A stretch of DNA of 10,084 nucleotides, taken from assembly GCA_003161205.1 (NCBI GenBank), contig PMOU01000076.1, positions 835-10,918 on the forward strand, read 5' to 3'. Source of the stretch: Actinomycetota bacterium (GTDB lineage: Bacteria > Actinomycetota > Actinomycetes > Streptosporangiales > Streptosporangiaceae). Shown piece by piece: positions 1-6,446 of this stretch (the stretch's first letter is position 1; every line of letters begins with the position of its first letter). The notes beneath the pieces were generated by a model, which saw nothing but the letters and a program-made list of their open reading frames with translations, did no database searches and had not been told where the DNA came from. A program made the translations under genes and the position numbers.

Positions 1-354
1 GGCGGCCGGATCATCAACAACGGCTCGATATCGGCGCACACCCCGCGGCCCGGCAGCGCCGCCTACACCGCGACCAAGCATGCGGTCACCGGCCTGACCA
101 AATCCATCTCGCTCGACGGCCGGGAGTTCGACATCGCCTGCGGGCAGATCGACATCGGCAACGCGGCCACCGAGCTGACCGAGCAGATCAGCCGGGGCGT
201 GCGGCAGGCCAACGGTTCCGTCCTGGCCGAGCCCACCTTCGATGCCCGTCATGTCGCCGACGCGGTGCTGTACATGGCGTCCCTGCCGCTGGACGCGAAC
301 GTCCAGTTCCTCACGATCACCGCGACCAAAATGCCGTACATCGGCCGTGGCTGA
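1..354 (+). CDS. SDR-family oxidoreductase, C-terminal part (5' end outside window)
   Basis: The frame is open from the first base and ends at TGA 352-354, giving 117 residues. What remains is the second half of a Rossmann-fold short-chain dehydrogenase/reductase. The NGS segment supplies the catalytic Ser (S9 of the fragment), followed 13 residues later by the YxxxK pair in AYTATKHA (Y22, K26), the spacing expected for the SDR triad. The nucleotide-binding TGxxxGIG motif must lie upstream of the window. The fragment ends with [18 protein letters not shown], so the C-terminus looks complete. The substrate cannot be read from this part. The gene lies 112 nt upstream of the acyl-CoA ligase on the same strand and may share its transcript, so a role in hydroxyacyl or ketoacyl metabolism is plausible but inferred. 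Confidence 0.9.
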   Translation, partial: GGRIINNGSISAHTPRPGSAAYTATKHAVTGLTKSISLDGREFDIACGQIDIGNAATELTEQISRGVRQANGSVLAEPTFDARHVADAVLYMASLPLDANVQFLTITATKMPYIGRG

Positions 355-424
355 GGGCCGCCCGGCCGGCATCCGCGATGTTGAATCCCGCCCGGCCCAG
401 GAGCATGCTTGCAGGTGAGGCCGT

Positions 425-446
425 CACGGCTGGTACTGCCGCCGTG
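425..446. promoter_or_regulatory. Inverted repeat just upstream of the acyl-CoA ligase ribosome site
   Basis: CACGGC (425-430) and GCCGTG (441-446) form a perfect 6-bp inverted repeat around a 10-nt spacer, ending 4 nt before the purine-rich ribosome site at 451-461. It could be an operator half-site pair or a 5'-leader hairpin. Short GC-rich inverted repeats arise easily by chance in DNA of this composition, so the call is weak. Confidence 0.25.
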
Positions 447-466
447 GCGCGGAGGAGGAGGATGCG

Positions 467-1969
467 ATGACGAATCTCAGTGACCTGCTCGAGCGGGCGG
501 CGGCCGCCCAGCCGGATCGCGACGCGCTGCGGCTCGACGATCTGGTGCTGACCTACGCTCAGCTGCGCGAGGCCGCCGGGCGGATGAGCACGCTGCTGTC
601 CGCGCACGGCGTGCAGCCCGGCGACCGGGTGGGGATCATGCTGCCGAACGTCCCCGCGTTCCCGATCGCCTTTTACGGCGCGCTGGCCGCCGGCGCCGTC
701 GTGGTGCCGATGAACCCGCTGCTCAAGAGCCGTGAGGTCGCCTACTACCTGGGCGACTCCGGGGCCCGGGTGCTGCTGGCCTGGCACCCGGCGGCCGGGG
801 AGGCCGCCAAGGGCGCCGCCGACGCCGGGACCGAGGCGATCACCGTCCAGACCGCTGACCTGGCCGACCTGCTGGCCACCCATGACCCGGCGCCCGCACC
901 ATCGGATCGCGACGACACTGACGACGCGGTCATCCTGTACACCTCCGGGACCACCGGCAAGCCGAAAGGCGCCCAGCTCACCCACGCCAACCTGATCCGC
1001 AACGCGGAGATCACGGCGAAGAACCTGCTGAGGAACAGCAGCGGCGACGTGACGATGGGATGCCTGCCGCTGTTCCACGTCTTCGGCCTGACGTGCGGCC
1101 TGAACGCGACCGTCGCGACCGCCGGCACGCTGACGCTGCTCCCCCGGTTCGACCCGGCGAAGGCGCTGGAGATCATCAAGCGCGACGCCGTGACCATCTT
1201 CGAGGGCGTGCCGACCATGTACGCGGCGCTCCTGCACTACCCGCAGGCCGACCCGGAGATGGCCGCGACCCTGCGCGTCTGCGTCTCCGGCGGCGCCTCC
1301 CTGCCGGTGGAGATCCTGCGCGGCTTCGAGGAGAAGTTCGGCTGCATAATCCTGGAGGGCTACGGGCTGTCCGAGACCTCGCCGGTCGCGTCGTTCAACC
1401 ATCCGGACCAGGTGCGCAAGCCCGGGTCGATCGGCACCCCGATCGAGGGCGTGCAGATGCGCCTGATCGACGAGGCGGGCCAGACCTCAGCTGCGGGCGA
1501 CATCGGCGAGATAGCCATCCGCGGCCACAACGTGATGAAGGGGTACTGGGCCAAGCCCGAGGCCACCGCCGAGACCATCACCGACGGCTGGTTCCGCACC
1601 GGCGACCTGGCCACCGTGGACTCCGACGGCTACTACTTCATCGTCGACCGCAAGAAAGACATGATCATCAGGGGCGGCTACAACGTGTACCCGCGGGAAA
1701 TCGAGGAAGTACTGCACGAGCACCCGGCCGTCGCCGAGGTGGCCGTGATCGGGATACCGCATCCCGGGCTAGGCGAGGAGGTCGGTGCCGCCGTGGCGCT
1801 GAAACCGGACGCGACCGCGACGCCGGAGGAACTGCGCGCGTTCGTCCGGGACAAGGTCGCGGCGTACAAGTATCCGCGGCGGGTCTGGCTGGTGGAGGCG
1901 CTGCCCAAAGGGCCGACCGGGAAGATCCTGCGCCGCGAGGTGCAGGCGCCGCCGGAGGATGCCGGGTGA
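467..1969 (+). CDS. AMP-forming acyl-CoA ligase (fatty-acid--CoA ligase family)
   Basis: This 500-aa member of the ANL adenylation superfamily would activate a carboxylic acid with ATP to an acyl-AMP and transfer it to CoA. All family signatures are present: the P-loop YTSGTTGKPKG at 158-168, GYGLSETSP at 298-306, the ribose-binding Asp in GWFRTGDLA (D380), the hinge segment DRKKDMIIRGGYNVYP at 394-409, and the catalytic Lys in PTGKILRRE (K486). Length fits FadD-like ligases. The ATG follows a strong GGAGGAGGAGG stretch (451-461) with a 5-nt spacer. An ATG at 462 is out, because it meets a stop after one codon. The stop overlaps the next gene by 4 nt. Specificity is not readable. Beside a PhaZ-like hydrolase, a hydroxyacid or short/medium-chain acid is a reasonable guess. 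No key residue is missing. Confidence 0.95.
   Translation: MTNLSDLLERAAAAQPDRDALRLDDLVLTYAQLREAAGRMSTLLSAHGVQPGDRVGIMLPNVPAFPIAFYGALAAGAVVVPMNPLLKSREVAYYLGDSGARVLLAWHPAAGEAAKGAADAGTEAITVQTADLADLLATHDPAPAPSDRDDTDDAVILYTSGTTGKPKGAQLTHANLIRNAEITAKNLLRNSSGDVTMGCLPLFHVFGLTCGLNATVATAGTLTLLPRFDPAKALEIIKRDAVTIFEGVPTMYAALLHYPQADPEMAATLRVCVSGGASLPVEILRGFEEKFGCIILEGYGLSETSPVASFNHPDQVRKPGSIGTPIEGVQMRLIDEAGQTSAAGDIGEIAIRGHNVMKGYWAKPEATAETITDGWFRTGDLATVDSDGYYFIVDRKKDMIIRGGYNVYPREIEEVLHEHPAVAEVAVIGIPHPGLGEEVGAAVALKPDATATPEELRAFVRDKVAAYKYPRRVWLVEALPKGPTGKILRREVQAPPEDAG
1954..1958 (+). promoter_or_regulatory. Ribosome-binding site that decides the PhaZ-like start
   Basis: GGAGG at 1954-1958 lies 7 nt before GTG 1966, inside the last codons of the ligase. 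The in-frame ATG at 1999 has only a weak CTAGGG ahead of it. This favours GTG 1966 and a translationally coupled GTGA overlap. The cost is that the extra 11 residues lie before the region that resembles known PhaZ proteins. Confidence 0.6.
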
Positions 1970-2820
1970 CCAGCGGCGAGGATCTGCAACCTAGGGCCAT
2001 GACCACACAGATCCGCAGCGTCACGGTCGGCGGCCAGCTGCTGCGGGCAGCGGTACGGCCCGGCGTGCCCGCGGCGAACGGGGTCCCGCGGGTCCCGTTG
2101 CTGCTGATCAACGGCATCGGTGCCAGCCTGGAGCTGCTCGACCCGTTCGTGGCCGCGCTCGACCCGGCGCTCGAGGTGATCAGGTTCGACCCGCCCGGGG
2201 TCGGCGGCTCGCCCGCGGCACGCTGGCCGTACCGCTTCAGCGGGCTCTGCCGGCTGATCGCGCACATGCTGACCGAGCTCGGCTACGACCAGGTCGACGT
2301 GCTCGGCATTTCCTGGGGCGGCGGCGTGGCGCAGCACTTCGCCGCGTTCCAGCGGGCCAGGTGCCGCCGGCTCGTGCTCGTCGCGACCGCGACCGGCACG
2401 CCGATGGTGCCAGCCCGCCCTTCGGTCCTCGCGCACATGGTGACGACACGGCGCTACCGGGACCCCGGCTACCTGCAGCGGGTCGCCGGGGACCTCTACG
2501 GCGGACTGGCGAGAATCGATGCCGCGGAGGTCGTGGCGGCGATGCACGACGGCCACCGGGTCGGCCCGTCGCGCGGCTACGCGTACCAGCTCATCGCCGC
2601 GGCGTGCTGGGCCAGCCTGCCGTTCCTGCCGTGGCTGCGCCAGCCGACGCTGCTGCTGGCCGGGGACGACGACCCGATCATCCCGCTGGCCAACCCCCGG
2701 CTGATGCATAGGCTCATCCGGGACTCGCAGCTGCACGTCTACCACGGCGGGCACCTCGCCCTGGTCACCGAGGCGGCGGAACTCGCGCCGGTGGTGGACG
2801 GGTTTCTCGCCGCCCAATAG
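1966..2820 (+). CDS. PhaZ-like poly(3-hydroxyalkanoate) depolymerase / alpha/beta hydrolase
   Basis: A 284-aa alpha/beta hydrolase (273 aa if ATG 1999 is used). From the GTG start, the lipase box GISWGG places the nucleophile at S116, with the acid in AGDDDPIIP (D236) and the base in GGHLALV (H263). The segments LLINGIGASLELLDPF, FDPPGVGGS, PYRFSGL, VLGISWGGGVAQ and LLAGDDDPIIPL closely match, from memory, the intracellular medium-chain PHA depolymerase PhaZ of Pseudomonas, including its Ser-Asp-His spacing. That enzyme hydrolyses storage polyester granules to 3-hydroxyacids in the cytoplasm. No signal peptide is seen, consistent with an intracellular enzyme. It overlaps the ligase by 4 nt and precedes the acyl-CoA dehydrogenase by 26 nt, so released acids could be activated and oxidised by its neighbours. 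No PHA synthase or phasin is in the window, so a different ester substrate is possible. Confidence 0.8.
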   Translation: MTSGEDLQPRAMTTQIRSVTVGGQLLRAAVRPGVPAANGVPRVPLLLINGIGASLELLDPFVAALDPALEVIRFDPPGVGGSPAARWPYRFSGLCRLIAHMLTELGYDQVDVLGISWGGGVAQHFAAFQRARCRRLVLVATATGTPMVPARPSVLAHMVTTRRYRDPGYLQRVAGDLYGGLARIDAAEVVAAMHDGHRVGPSRGYAYQLIAAACWASLPFLPWLRQPTLLLAGDDDPIIPLANPRLMHRLIRDSQLHVYHGGHLALVTEAAELAPVVDGFLAAQ

Positions 2821-2846
2821 AGAACAGCGCAGGGAAGGGGACTGGC

Positions 2847-4034
2847 ATGAAAGAGACAGACCCGCTGGTCACCGACGCCGACTTCTACCTGCTCGAGCGG
2901 GAACTGGACCCCGCCGGCCGCCAGCTGCTGCGGCGGGTCAGGGAGTTCATGGAGAAGACGATCCAGCCGGTCATCAACCAGTACTGGACCAGGGAAGAGT
3001 TCCCGCACGACCTGGTGGCGGGCATGCACGACCTCGGCATCGCCGGCCTCGGCTACTCCGGTTACGGCTGCCCCGGCGGGAGCAGCCTGCTGAACGGCAT
3101 GGTCGCGATGGAACTGGCCCGGGTGGACCCGTCCATCGGCACGTACTTCGGCGTGCACGGCGGCCTGGCCATGGGATCCATCTACCTGTGCGGATCGGAG
3201 GAGCAGAAGCAGCGCTGGCTGCCCGAGATGGCGCGGATGGAGAAAATCGGCGCGTTCGGGCTCACCGAACCCGACGTCGGATCCGGCGTCGCCGGCGGCC
3301 TGACCAGCACGGCCCGGCGGGACGGCGATCATTGGGTGCTGGACGGGCAGAAGAAGTGGATCGGCAACGCCACGTTCGCGGACTACGTGATCATCTGGGC
3401 CCGTTCCACCGAAGACGACCAGGTCAAGGGGTTCGTGGTGGAGAAGGGCACGCCGGGTTTCGAGACCTCCAAGATGCACGACAAGATCGCGCTCCGGGTG
3501 GTGCAGAACGCGCACATCACCATGGACGGGGTCCGGGTCCCGGAGGAGAACCGGCTGCAGCGGGCGAACTCCTTCCGGGAAACCGCCGAGGTGCTCCGCC
3601 TGACCCGGGCCGGGGTGGCCTGGCAGGCCACCGGCTGTGCGCGCGGCGCGTACGAGCACGCGCTGGCGTACGCGCGGCAGCGCCAGCAGTTCGGCCGGCC
3701 GATCGGCGGGTTCCAGCTCGTGCAGGACCTGCTGGTGAAGATGCTGGCCAACATCACCTCATCCGCGTGCCTGTGCGCCCGGCTGTCCGCGCTGCAGCAG
3801 GAGGGCCTCGCCGAAGATCACCATTCCGCGCTGGCCAAGGCGTTCTGCACGGTCCGGATGCGGGAGACGGTGGGCTGGGCCCGTGAGCTCCTGGGCGGGA
3901 ACGGCATCCTGCTGGAGAACCACGTCGGCCGGTTCGTCGCCGACGCCGAGGCCATCTACTCCTACGAGGGCACCCGCGAGATCAACACGCTGATCGTCGG
4001 CCGTGCGATCACCGGCCTGAGCGCATTCGTCTGA
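2847..4034 (+). CDS. Acyl-CoA dehydrogenase, GCDH/ACX4-type clade, lacking the glutarate-binding Arg
   Basis: A full-length (395 aa) FAD-dependent acyl-CoA dehydrogenase that would introduce an alpha,beta double bond into an acyl-CoA. Visible signatures are GAFGLTEPDVGSG (135-147), GQKKWIGNATFADYVIIWAR, the ARQRQQFGRPIGGFQ motif and the C-terminal YEGTREIN with catalytic base E374. The C-terminus GRAITGLSAF is that of glutaryl-CoA dehydrogenase (GCDH). The position of the human GCDH carboxylate-binding Arg94-Ser95 pair is G98-T99 here, so glutaryl-CoA is unlikely. The overall pattern (KKWIGNATFAD, RELLGGNGIL, YEGTREINTL) recalls plant ACX4, a short-chain acyl-CoA oxidase. A short-chain monocarboxylic acyl-CoA is the likely substrate. 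The ATG follows GGAAGGGG (2833-2840) with a 6-nt spacer. It is the last gene of the operon. Confidence 0.93.
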   Translation: MKETDPLVTDADFYLLERELDPAGRQLLRRVREFMEKTIQPVINQYWTREEFPHDLVAGMHDLGIAGLGYSGYGCPGGSSLLNGMVAMELARVDPSIGTYFGVHGGLAMGSIYLCGSEEQKQRWLPEMARMEKIGAFGLTEPDVGSGVAGGLTSTARRDGDHWVLDGQKKWIGNATFADYVIIWARSTEDDQVKGFVVEKGTPGFETSKMHDKIALRVVQNAHITMDGVRVPEENRLQRANSFRETAEVLRLTRAGVAWQATGCARGAYEHALAYARQRQQFGRPIGGFQLVQDLLVKMLANITSSACLCARLSALQQEGLAEDHHSALAKAFCTVRMRETVGWARELLGGNGILLENHVGRFVADAEAIYSYEGTREINTLIVGRAITGLSAFV

Positions 4035-4040
4035 GCCATT

Positions 4041-4066
4041 CCCGCTGGCCTGGCGAGGTCAGCGGG
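4041..4066. terminator. Hairpin between convergent genes
   Basis: CCCGCTG (4041-4047) pairs with CAGCGGG (4060-4066). The stem continues inward as GCCT/AGGT with one G-U, leaving the tetraloop GGCG (4052-4055): 11 pairs in all on the plus-strand RNA. It starts 6 nt after the acyl-CoA dehydrogenase stop and runs over the stop codon of the convergent dehydrogenase. There is no U-tract on either side, so it would be a tail-less actinobacterial-type terminator. Confidence 0.5.
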
Positions 4067-4808
4067 CGGACCAGCCGCCATCCAGGACCCACGAGGAGCC
4101 GTTGGCAAAGGACGCCGGACCCGAGCAGAGGTAGGCCACGAGCTCGGCGACCTCGGCGGGCTCGATCAGCCGCTTGATGGCAGGCTCGGTGAGCATGATG
4201 TCGGCGATCACGCTCTCCTCGGAGATGCCGTGCAGCCGGGCCTGGTCCGCGATCTGCTTTTCCACCAGCGGGGTCCGCACGTAAGCGGGGCAGACCGTGT
4301 TGGAGGTGACGCCCCGCGGGCCGCCCTCCAGCGCGATCACCTTGGACAGCCCCTCCAGGCCGTGCTTGGCGGCGACGTAGGCGACTTTGTAGGGGGAGGC
4401 TCGCAGGCCATGTACCGAGGAGATGTTGACGATCCGGCCGAAGCCGCCGGCGTACATGTGCGGCAGCGCGGCCTGGACCAGCCGGAACGGGGCCTCGAGC
4501 ATCACCGCGAGGAGCAGCCGGAACTTCTCCGGCGGAAACTCATCGATCGGCGCGACATGCTGCAGGCCCGCGCAGTTCACCAGGACGTCGGCCTGGCCGG
4601 CCAGCGCCGCGGCGTCGAAATCCGTCGCCAGGTCGACGTCGACGGCGCGTCCGCCGATGCGCTCGGCGACCGTGACGGCCGCGTCCAGGTTGACGTCGGC
4701 GACCACCACGCTGGCGCCGGCCTCGGCCAGCCGGACCGCGCAGGCCGCGCCGATGCCGCTGGCGCCGCCGGTGACGACGGCCAGCCGTCCGGCCAGGTCC
4801 TCAGCCAT
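4059..4808 (-). CDS. 3-hydroxybutyrate dehydrogenase (SDR family)
   Basis: A complete 249-aa classical SDR expected to oxidise 3-hydroxybutyrate to acetoacetate with NAD+ in the cytoplasm. The cofactor motif TGGASGIG is at 13-20, with D38 at the end of beta-2 favouring NAD(H), followed by NCAG (78-81) and the catalytic S131, Y144 and K148. The residues that bind the carboxylate and set specificity in Pseudomonas fragi hydroxybutyrate dehydrogenase (Q94, H144, K152, Q196) align with Q83, H133, K141 and Q185 here. The pocket Trp187 is Tyr176. The segments NCAGLQHVAPIDEFP, SSVHGLRASPYKVAYVAAKH and TPLVEKQI are characteristic. ATG 4808 has a GGAGGAG site (4814-4820) with a 5-nt spacer. It lies 33 nt downstream of the RsbW-like gene and may share its transcript. 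It converges on the PhaZ-like operon. Confidence 0.9.
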   Translation of the reverse strand: MAEDLAGRLAVVTGGASGIGAACAVRLAEAGASVVVADVNLDAAVTVAERIGGRAVDVDLATDFDAAALAGQADVLVNCAGLQHVAPIDEFPPEKFRLLLAVMLEAPFRLVQAALPHMYAGGFGRIVNISSVHGLRASPYKVAYVAAKHGLEGLSKVIALEGGPRGVTSNTVCPAYVRTPLVEKQIADQARLHGISEESVIADIMLTEPAIKRLIEPAEVAELVAYLCSGPASFANGSSWVLDGGWSAR

Positions 4809-4841
4809 CCGGTCTCCTCCAGACCACGGCGGGGTACGTCG

Positions 4842-5291
4842 TTACCGGCGCAGCTCGACCCACACCGTCTTGCCCGAGGACCCGAGCGACTCGACTCCCC
4901 AGCGGCTCGTCATCGCGTTCACGGCACCCAGGCCGTGCAGGGGCTCGGCGGGCAGTGCCGGGCCGGTGCCGGCGGACGGCAGCGGGCGTGCATCCCGCAC
5001 TGCGATCCGCACCGCGTCCCGGCCTATAGAAAGGATGACCCGGAAGCCGGATTGAGCGTGCCTGATGGCGTTGGCCGCGAGCTCGGTTACCACCAGAGCC
5101 ACGTCGTCGGCTAGGTCCGCGATCCCCCAGCGGTGCAGCGCGCCCACCGCGAAATGACGGGCCGCCGCGGGGGCGTCACGGGAAAAGCCGAACGTGCGCA
5201 CCGCCCCGGGCACGCGGTCGGCCAGTTCCTCGTCGTGACCGCACAACGGGACGGCCTGCTGGTCGCTGCGATATTCGGTCCTAACCACCAT
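4842..5291 (-). CDS. RsbW/SpoIIAB-like ATP-binding protein (HATPase, anti-sigma type)
   Basis: A 149-aa GHKL-fold ATP-binding protein of the kind that is abundant in Actinobacteria and acts as an anti-sigma factor or serine kinase in partner-switching pathways. The N box is VVTELAANAIRHA (E70, N74), the G1 region VRDARP (D100), and the G2/lid region HGLGAVNAMTSRWGVE (G120, G122). The C-terminus GKTVWVEL is typical. The first ~25 residues precede the domain and look disordered. The gene lies 151 nt downstream of the IclR regulator and 33 nt upstream of the hydroxybutyrate dehydrogenase, which is unusual company for an anti-sigma factor. No sigma factor is adjacent. The start may be GTG 5288 rather than ATG 5291, because GGAG is only 2 nt from the ATG but 5 nt from the GTG. 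Direct repeats lie just upstream. Confidence 0.85.
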   Translation of the reverse strand: MVVRTEYRSDQQAVPLCGHDEELADRVPGAVRTFGFSRDAPAAARHFAVGALHRWGIADLADDVALVVTELAANAIRHAQSGFRVILSIGRDAVRIAVRDARPLPSAGTGPALPAEPLHGLGAVNAMTSRWGVESLGSSGKTVWVELRR

Positions 5292-5293
5292 TT

Positions 5294-5297
5294 CTCC
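5294..5297 (-). promoter_or_regulatory. Ribosome site bearing on the start of the RsbW-like gene
   Basis: GGAG on the minus strand (complement of CTCC 5294-5297) is 2 nt from ATG 5291 and 5 nt from the next codon, GTG 5288. The usual spacing favours GTG 5288, which would remove one residue. No in-frame ATG or GTG was found in the upstream codons examined (to about 5327). Confidence 0.5.
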
Positions 5298-5299
5298 AT

Positions 5300-5334
5300 C
5301 TGGTGAAGCACAACACCTTCTGTCGAAGCACGAC
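5300..5334. repeat. Two 15-bp direct repeats with 20-bp period upstream of the RsbW-like gene
   Basis: CTGGTGAAGCACAAC (5300-5314) and CTGTCGAAGCACGAC (5320-5334) match at 12 of 15 positions and share GAAGCAC. Their 20-bp spacing is about two helical turns, as for a tandem operator. A GGTCGACC palindrome follows at 5341-5348. The pair lies 9 nt from the start of the RsbW-like gene in the 151-nt gap below the IclR gene, so it is a candidate regulator-binding site. I could not find a convincing -35/-10 pair here. Confidence 0.45.
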
Positions 5335-5442
5335 GTTCAAGGTCGACCGCATTCCTGCCCATTACCGGGCGGGGCATGCATCTTCCGCCAAGATCGGACT
5401 GCGTCCGTGGGCTGGTGGCCGATGGCGGGACCGGCGATGCCG

Positions 5443-6309
5443 CTAGCGGCCGGGCGCCGCGGGGAGGTTCTGGGCGTACCCGAGCTCGGCGGAAATGGCC
5501 CGCGTCGTGGCGATCAGGTCAGCGGACAGGGAGTGCAGGACGGCGGGTGCGGCTTGCGTCCGGGGCAGGGCGATCGCCACCACGAGCGGCAACGACGCCG
5601 CCGTGGTGAACACCGGAGCGGCGACCGAGGCCAGGCCGGGGATCAGCCCGCCCGAGGTGAAGGCGACACCGTCCCGGCGGACTATCGCCTTGGCCCGCTC
5701 GATCTCCTTAGCGGTCAGCGGCTTAGGATCCTCGAGGTCACGCTGTGCCGCCAGCACCGGTTCCGTCAGCGTCTCGGGAAGGTACGCGAGGAAAACCTGT
5801 CCGACCGCGGAGTTGAACAGGGGCATCGTGGCCCCGACCCGGACCGTGATGGGCAGCGGGTAAGCCCCGTAATCCCAGCGGACGATCACCGGGCCGTGGT
5901 CGCCCCACACCGCCAGGTTCACCGAGTGGCGAGTGCGGTCACGCAGGCCCGGCAGGTGCTCCGAGGCCAGGCCGACCTCGTCCATCCGCCGCAGGGCTTC
6001 GGCGCCGAGCCGGCGCAGGGCGGGTCCCAGGTCGTAAAGCCCGGACGTGGGCGACTGGGTGACCAGGCCGACCCGGCTCAGGCTGACCAGGTAGCGGTGC
6101 ACCTTGCTCGGCTGCAGGCGGCTGCAGGCCGCGATCTGCGACAGGCTCATCGGCCCGGCGCCCGCCTCCATCGCGAGCAAGACGGTCATCGCGACCTCCA
6201 CCGACTGGATGCCCTGGCGGACCTGGGGATCGCGAGATCTCCCGGCCAGGCCGGGCGCCTCGGCGACGCCGGCTCGGGGCTCGTCGTGGTCGGCTGGGCG
6301 GGGGATCAC
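5443..6309 (-). CDS. IclR-family transcriptional regulator
   Basis: A 288-aa regulator. After a ~30-residue N-terminal extension, the winged helix-turn-helix spans about 33-95 (GIQSVEVAMTVLLAM, then PMSLSQIAACSRLQPSKVHRYL with the recognition helix, wing at 82-94). The C-terminal effector-binding domain (about 105-280) includes VIVRWDYGAYPLPITVRVGATMPLFNSAVG and the later ASVAAPVF strand typical of the family. IclR proteins are dimers that respond to small acids and aromatic compounds and usually control nearby catabolic genes. Its neighbours make the hydroxybutyrate dehydrogenase or PhaZ-like operon plausible targets. The start is GTG 6309. An in-frame TGA lies at 6313-6315 (minus strand), so the frame cannot extend further. 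No ribosome site precedes it, but TAAGCT lies 5 nt upstream and could be the -10 of a leaderless transcript. Confidence 0.9.
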   Translation of the reverse strand: MIPRPADHDEPRAGVAEAPGLAGRSRDPQVRQGIQSVEVAMTVLLAMEAGAGPMSLSQIAACSRLQPSKVHRYLVSLSRVGLVTQSPTSGLYDLGPALRRLGAEALRRMDEVGLASEHLPGLRDRTRHSVNLAVWGDHGPVIVRWDYGAYPLPITVRVGATMPLFNSAVGQVFLAYLPETLTEPVLAAQRDLEDPKPLTAKEIERAKAIVRRDGVAFTSGGLIPGLASVAAPVFTTAASLPLVVAIALPRTQAAPAVLHSLSADLIATTRAISAELGYAQNLPAAPGR

Positions 6310-6446
6310 CGTGTCAGCTTATGACCAGGACCAGGCCACGCCTCAGCGGGCCGGAAGGCAGGCCGGCGGCAGGCTGGCCGGTGCGCCGAGGTCGGCCAGC
6401 AGTTCGCCGGCGATGACCTGCGCGGCGGCGGGATCGCGTGAAGGTG
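6310..6446. other. 137-nt gap between the IclR gene and the 373-aa gene
   Basis: Besides the IclR promoter, a minus-strand frame here runs past the stop of the 373-aa gene and reads SRDPAAAQVIAGELLADLG and on to TGA at 6340-6342. It looks more protein-like than random sequence, but no ATG or GTG was found in the part beyond the 373-aa stop. It could be a decayed gene end or simply biased GC-rich DNA. No terminator was recognised. Confidence 0.3.
6315..6320 (-). promoter_or_regulatory. Possible -10 box for a leaderless IclR transcript
   Basis: TAAGCT on the minus strand (complement of AGCTTA) fits TANNNT and ends 5 nt before GTG 6309, which has no Shine-Dalgarno. There is no good -35, so this is a tentative call. 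Confidence 0.3.

Noticed and set aside
355..370. Terminator hairpin after the SDR fragment
   Set aside because: Only 4-bp alternative GC stems can be drawn and there is no U-tract, so it cannot be separated from background GC content.
1060..1965. Upstream extension of the PhaZ-like frame through the ligase gene
   Set aside because: The extension is Arg/Gly/Pro-rich shadow sequence across a well-defined ligase. The hydrolase fold starts only after 1999, and a good ribosome site marks GTG 1966.
1678..2817. Long minus-strand open frame opposite the hydrolase
   Set aside because: It is Arg/Pro/His-rich, has no recognisable domain and overlies two well-supported plus-strand genes; long antisense frames are expected at this GC content.
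5353..5374. Terminator of the IclR gene
   Set aside because: The stem has eight pairs only with G-U pairs on the plus strand; on the minus strand, which carries the transcript, these become mismatches and leave a 4-bp stem.
5407..6324. 305-aa plus-strand open frame opposite the IclR gene
   Set aside because: Composition is low-complexity Gly/Arg/Gln/His, without motifs, while the minus strand encodes a clear IclR protein.
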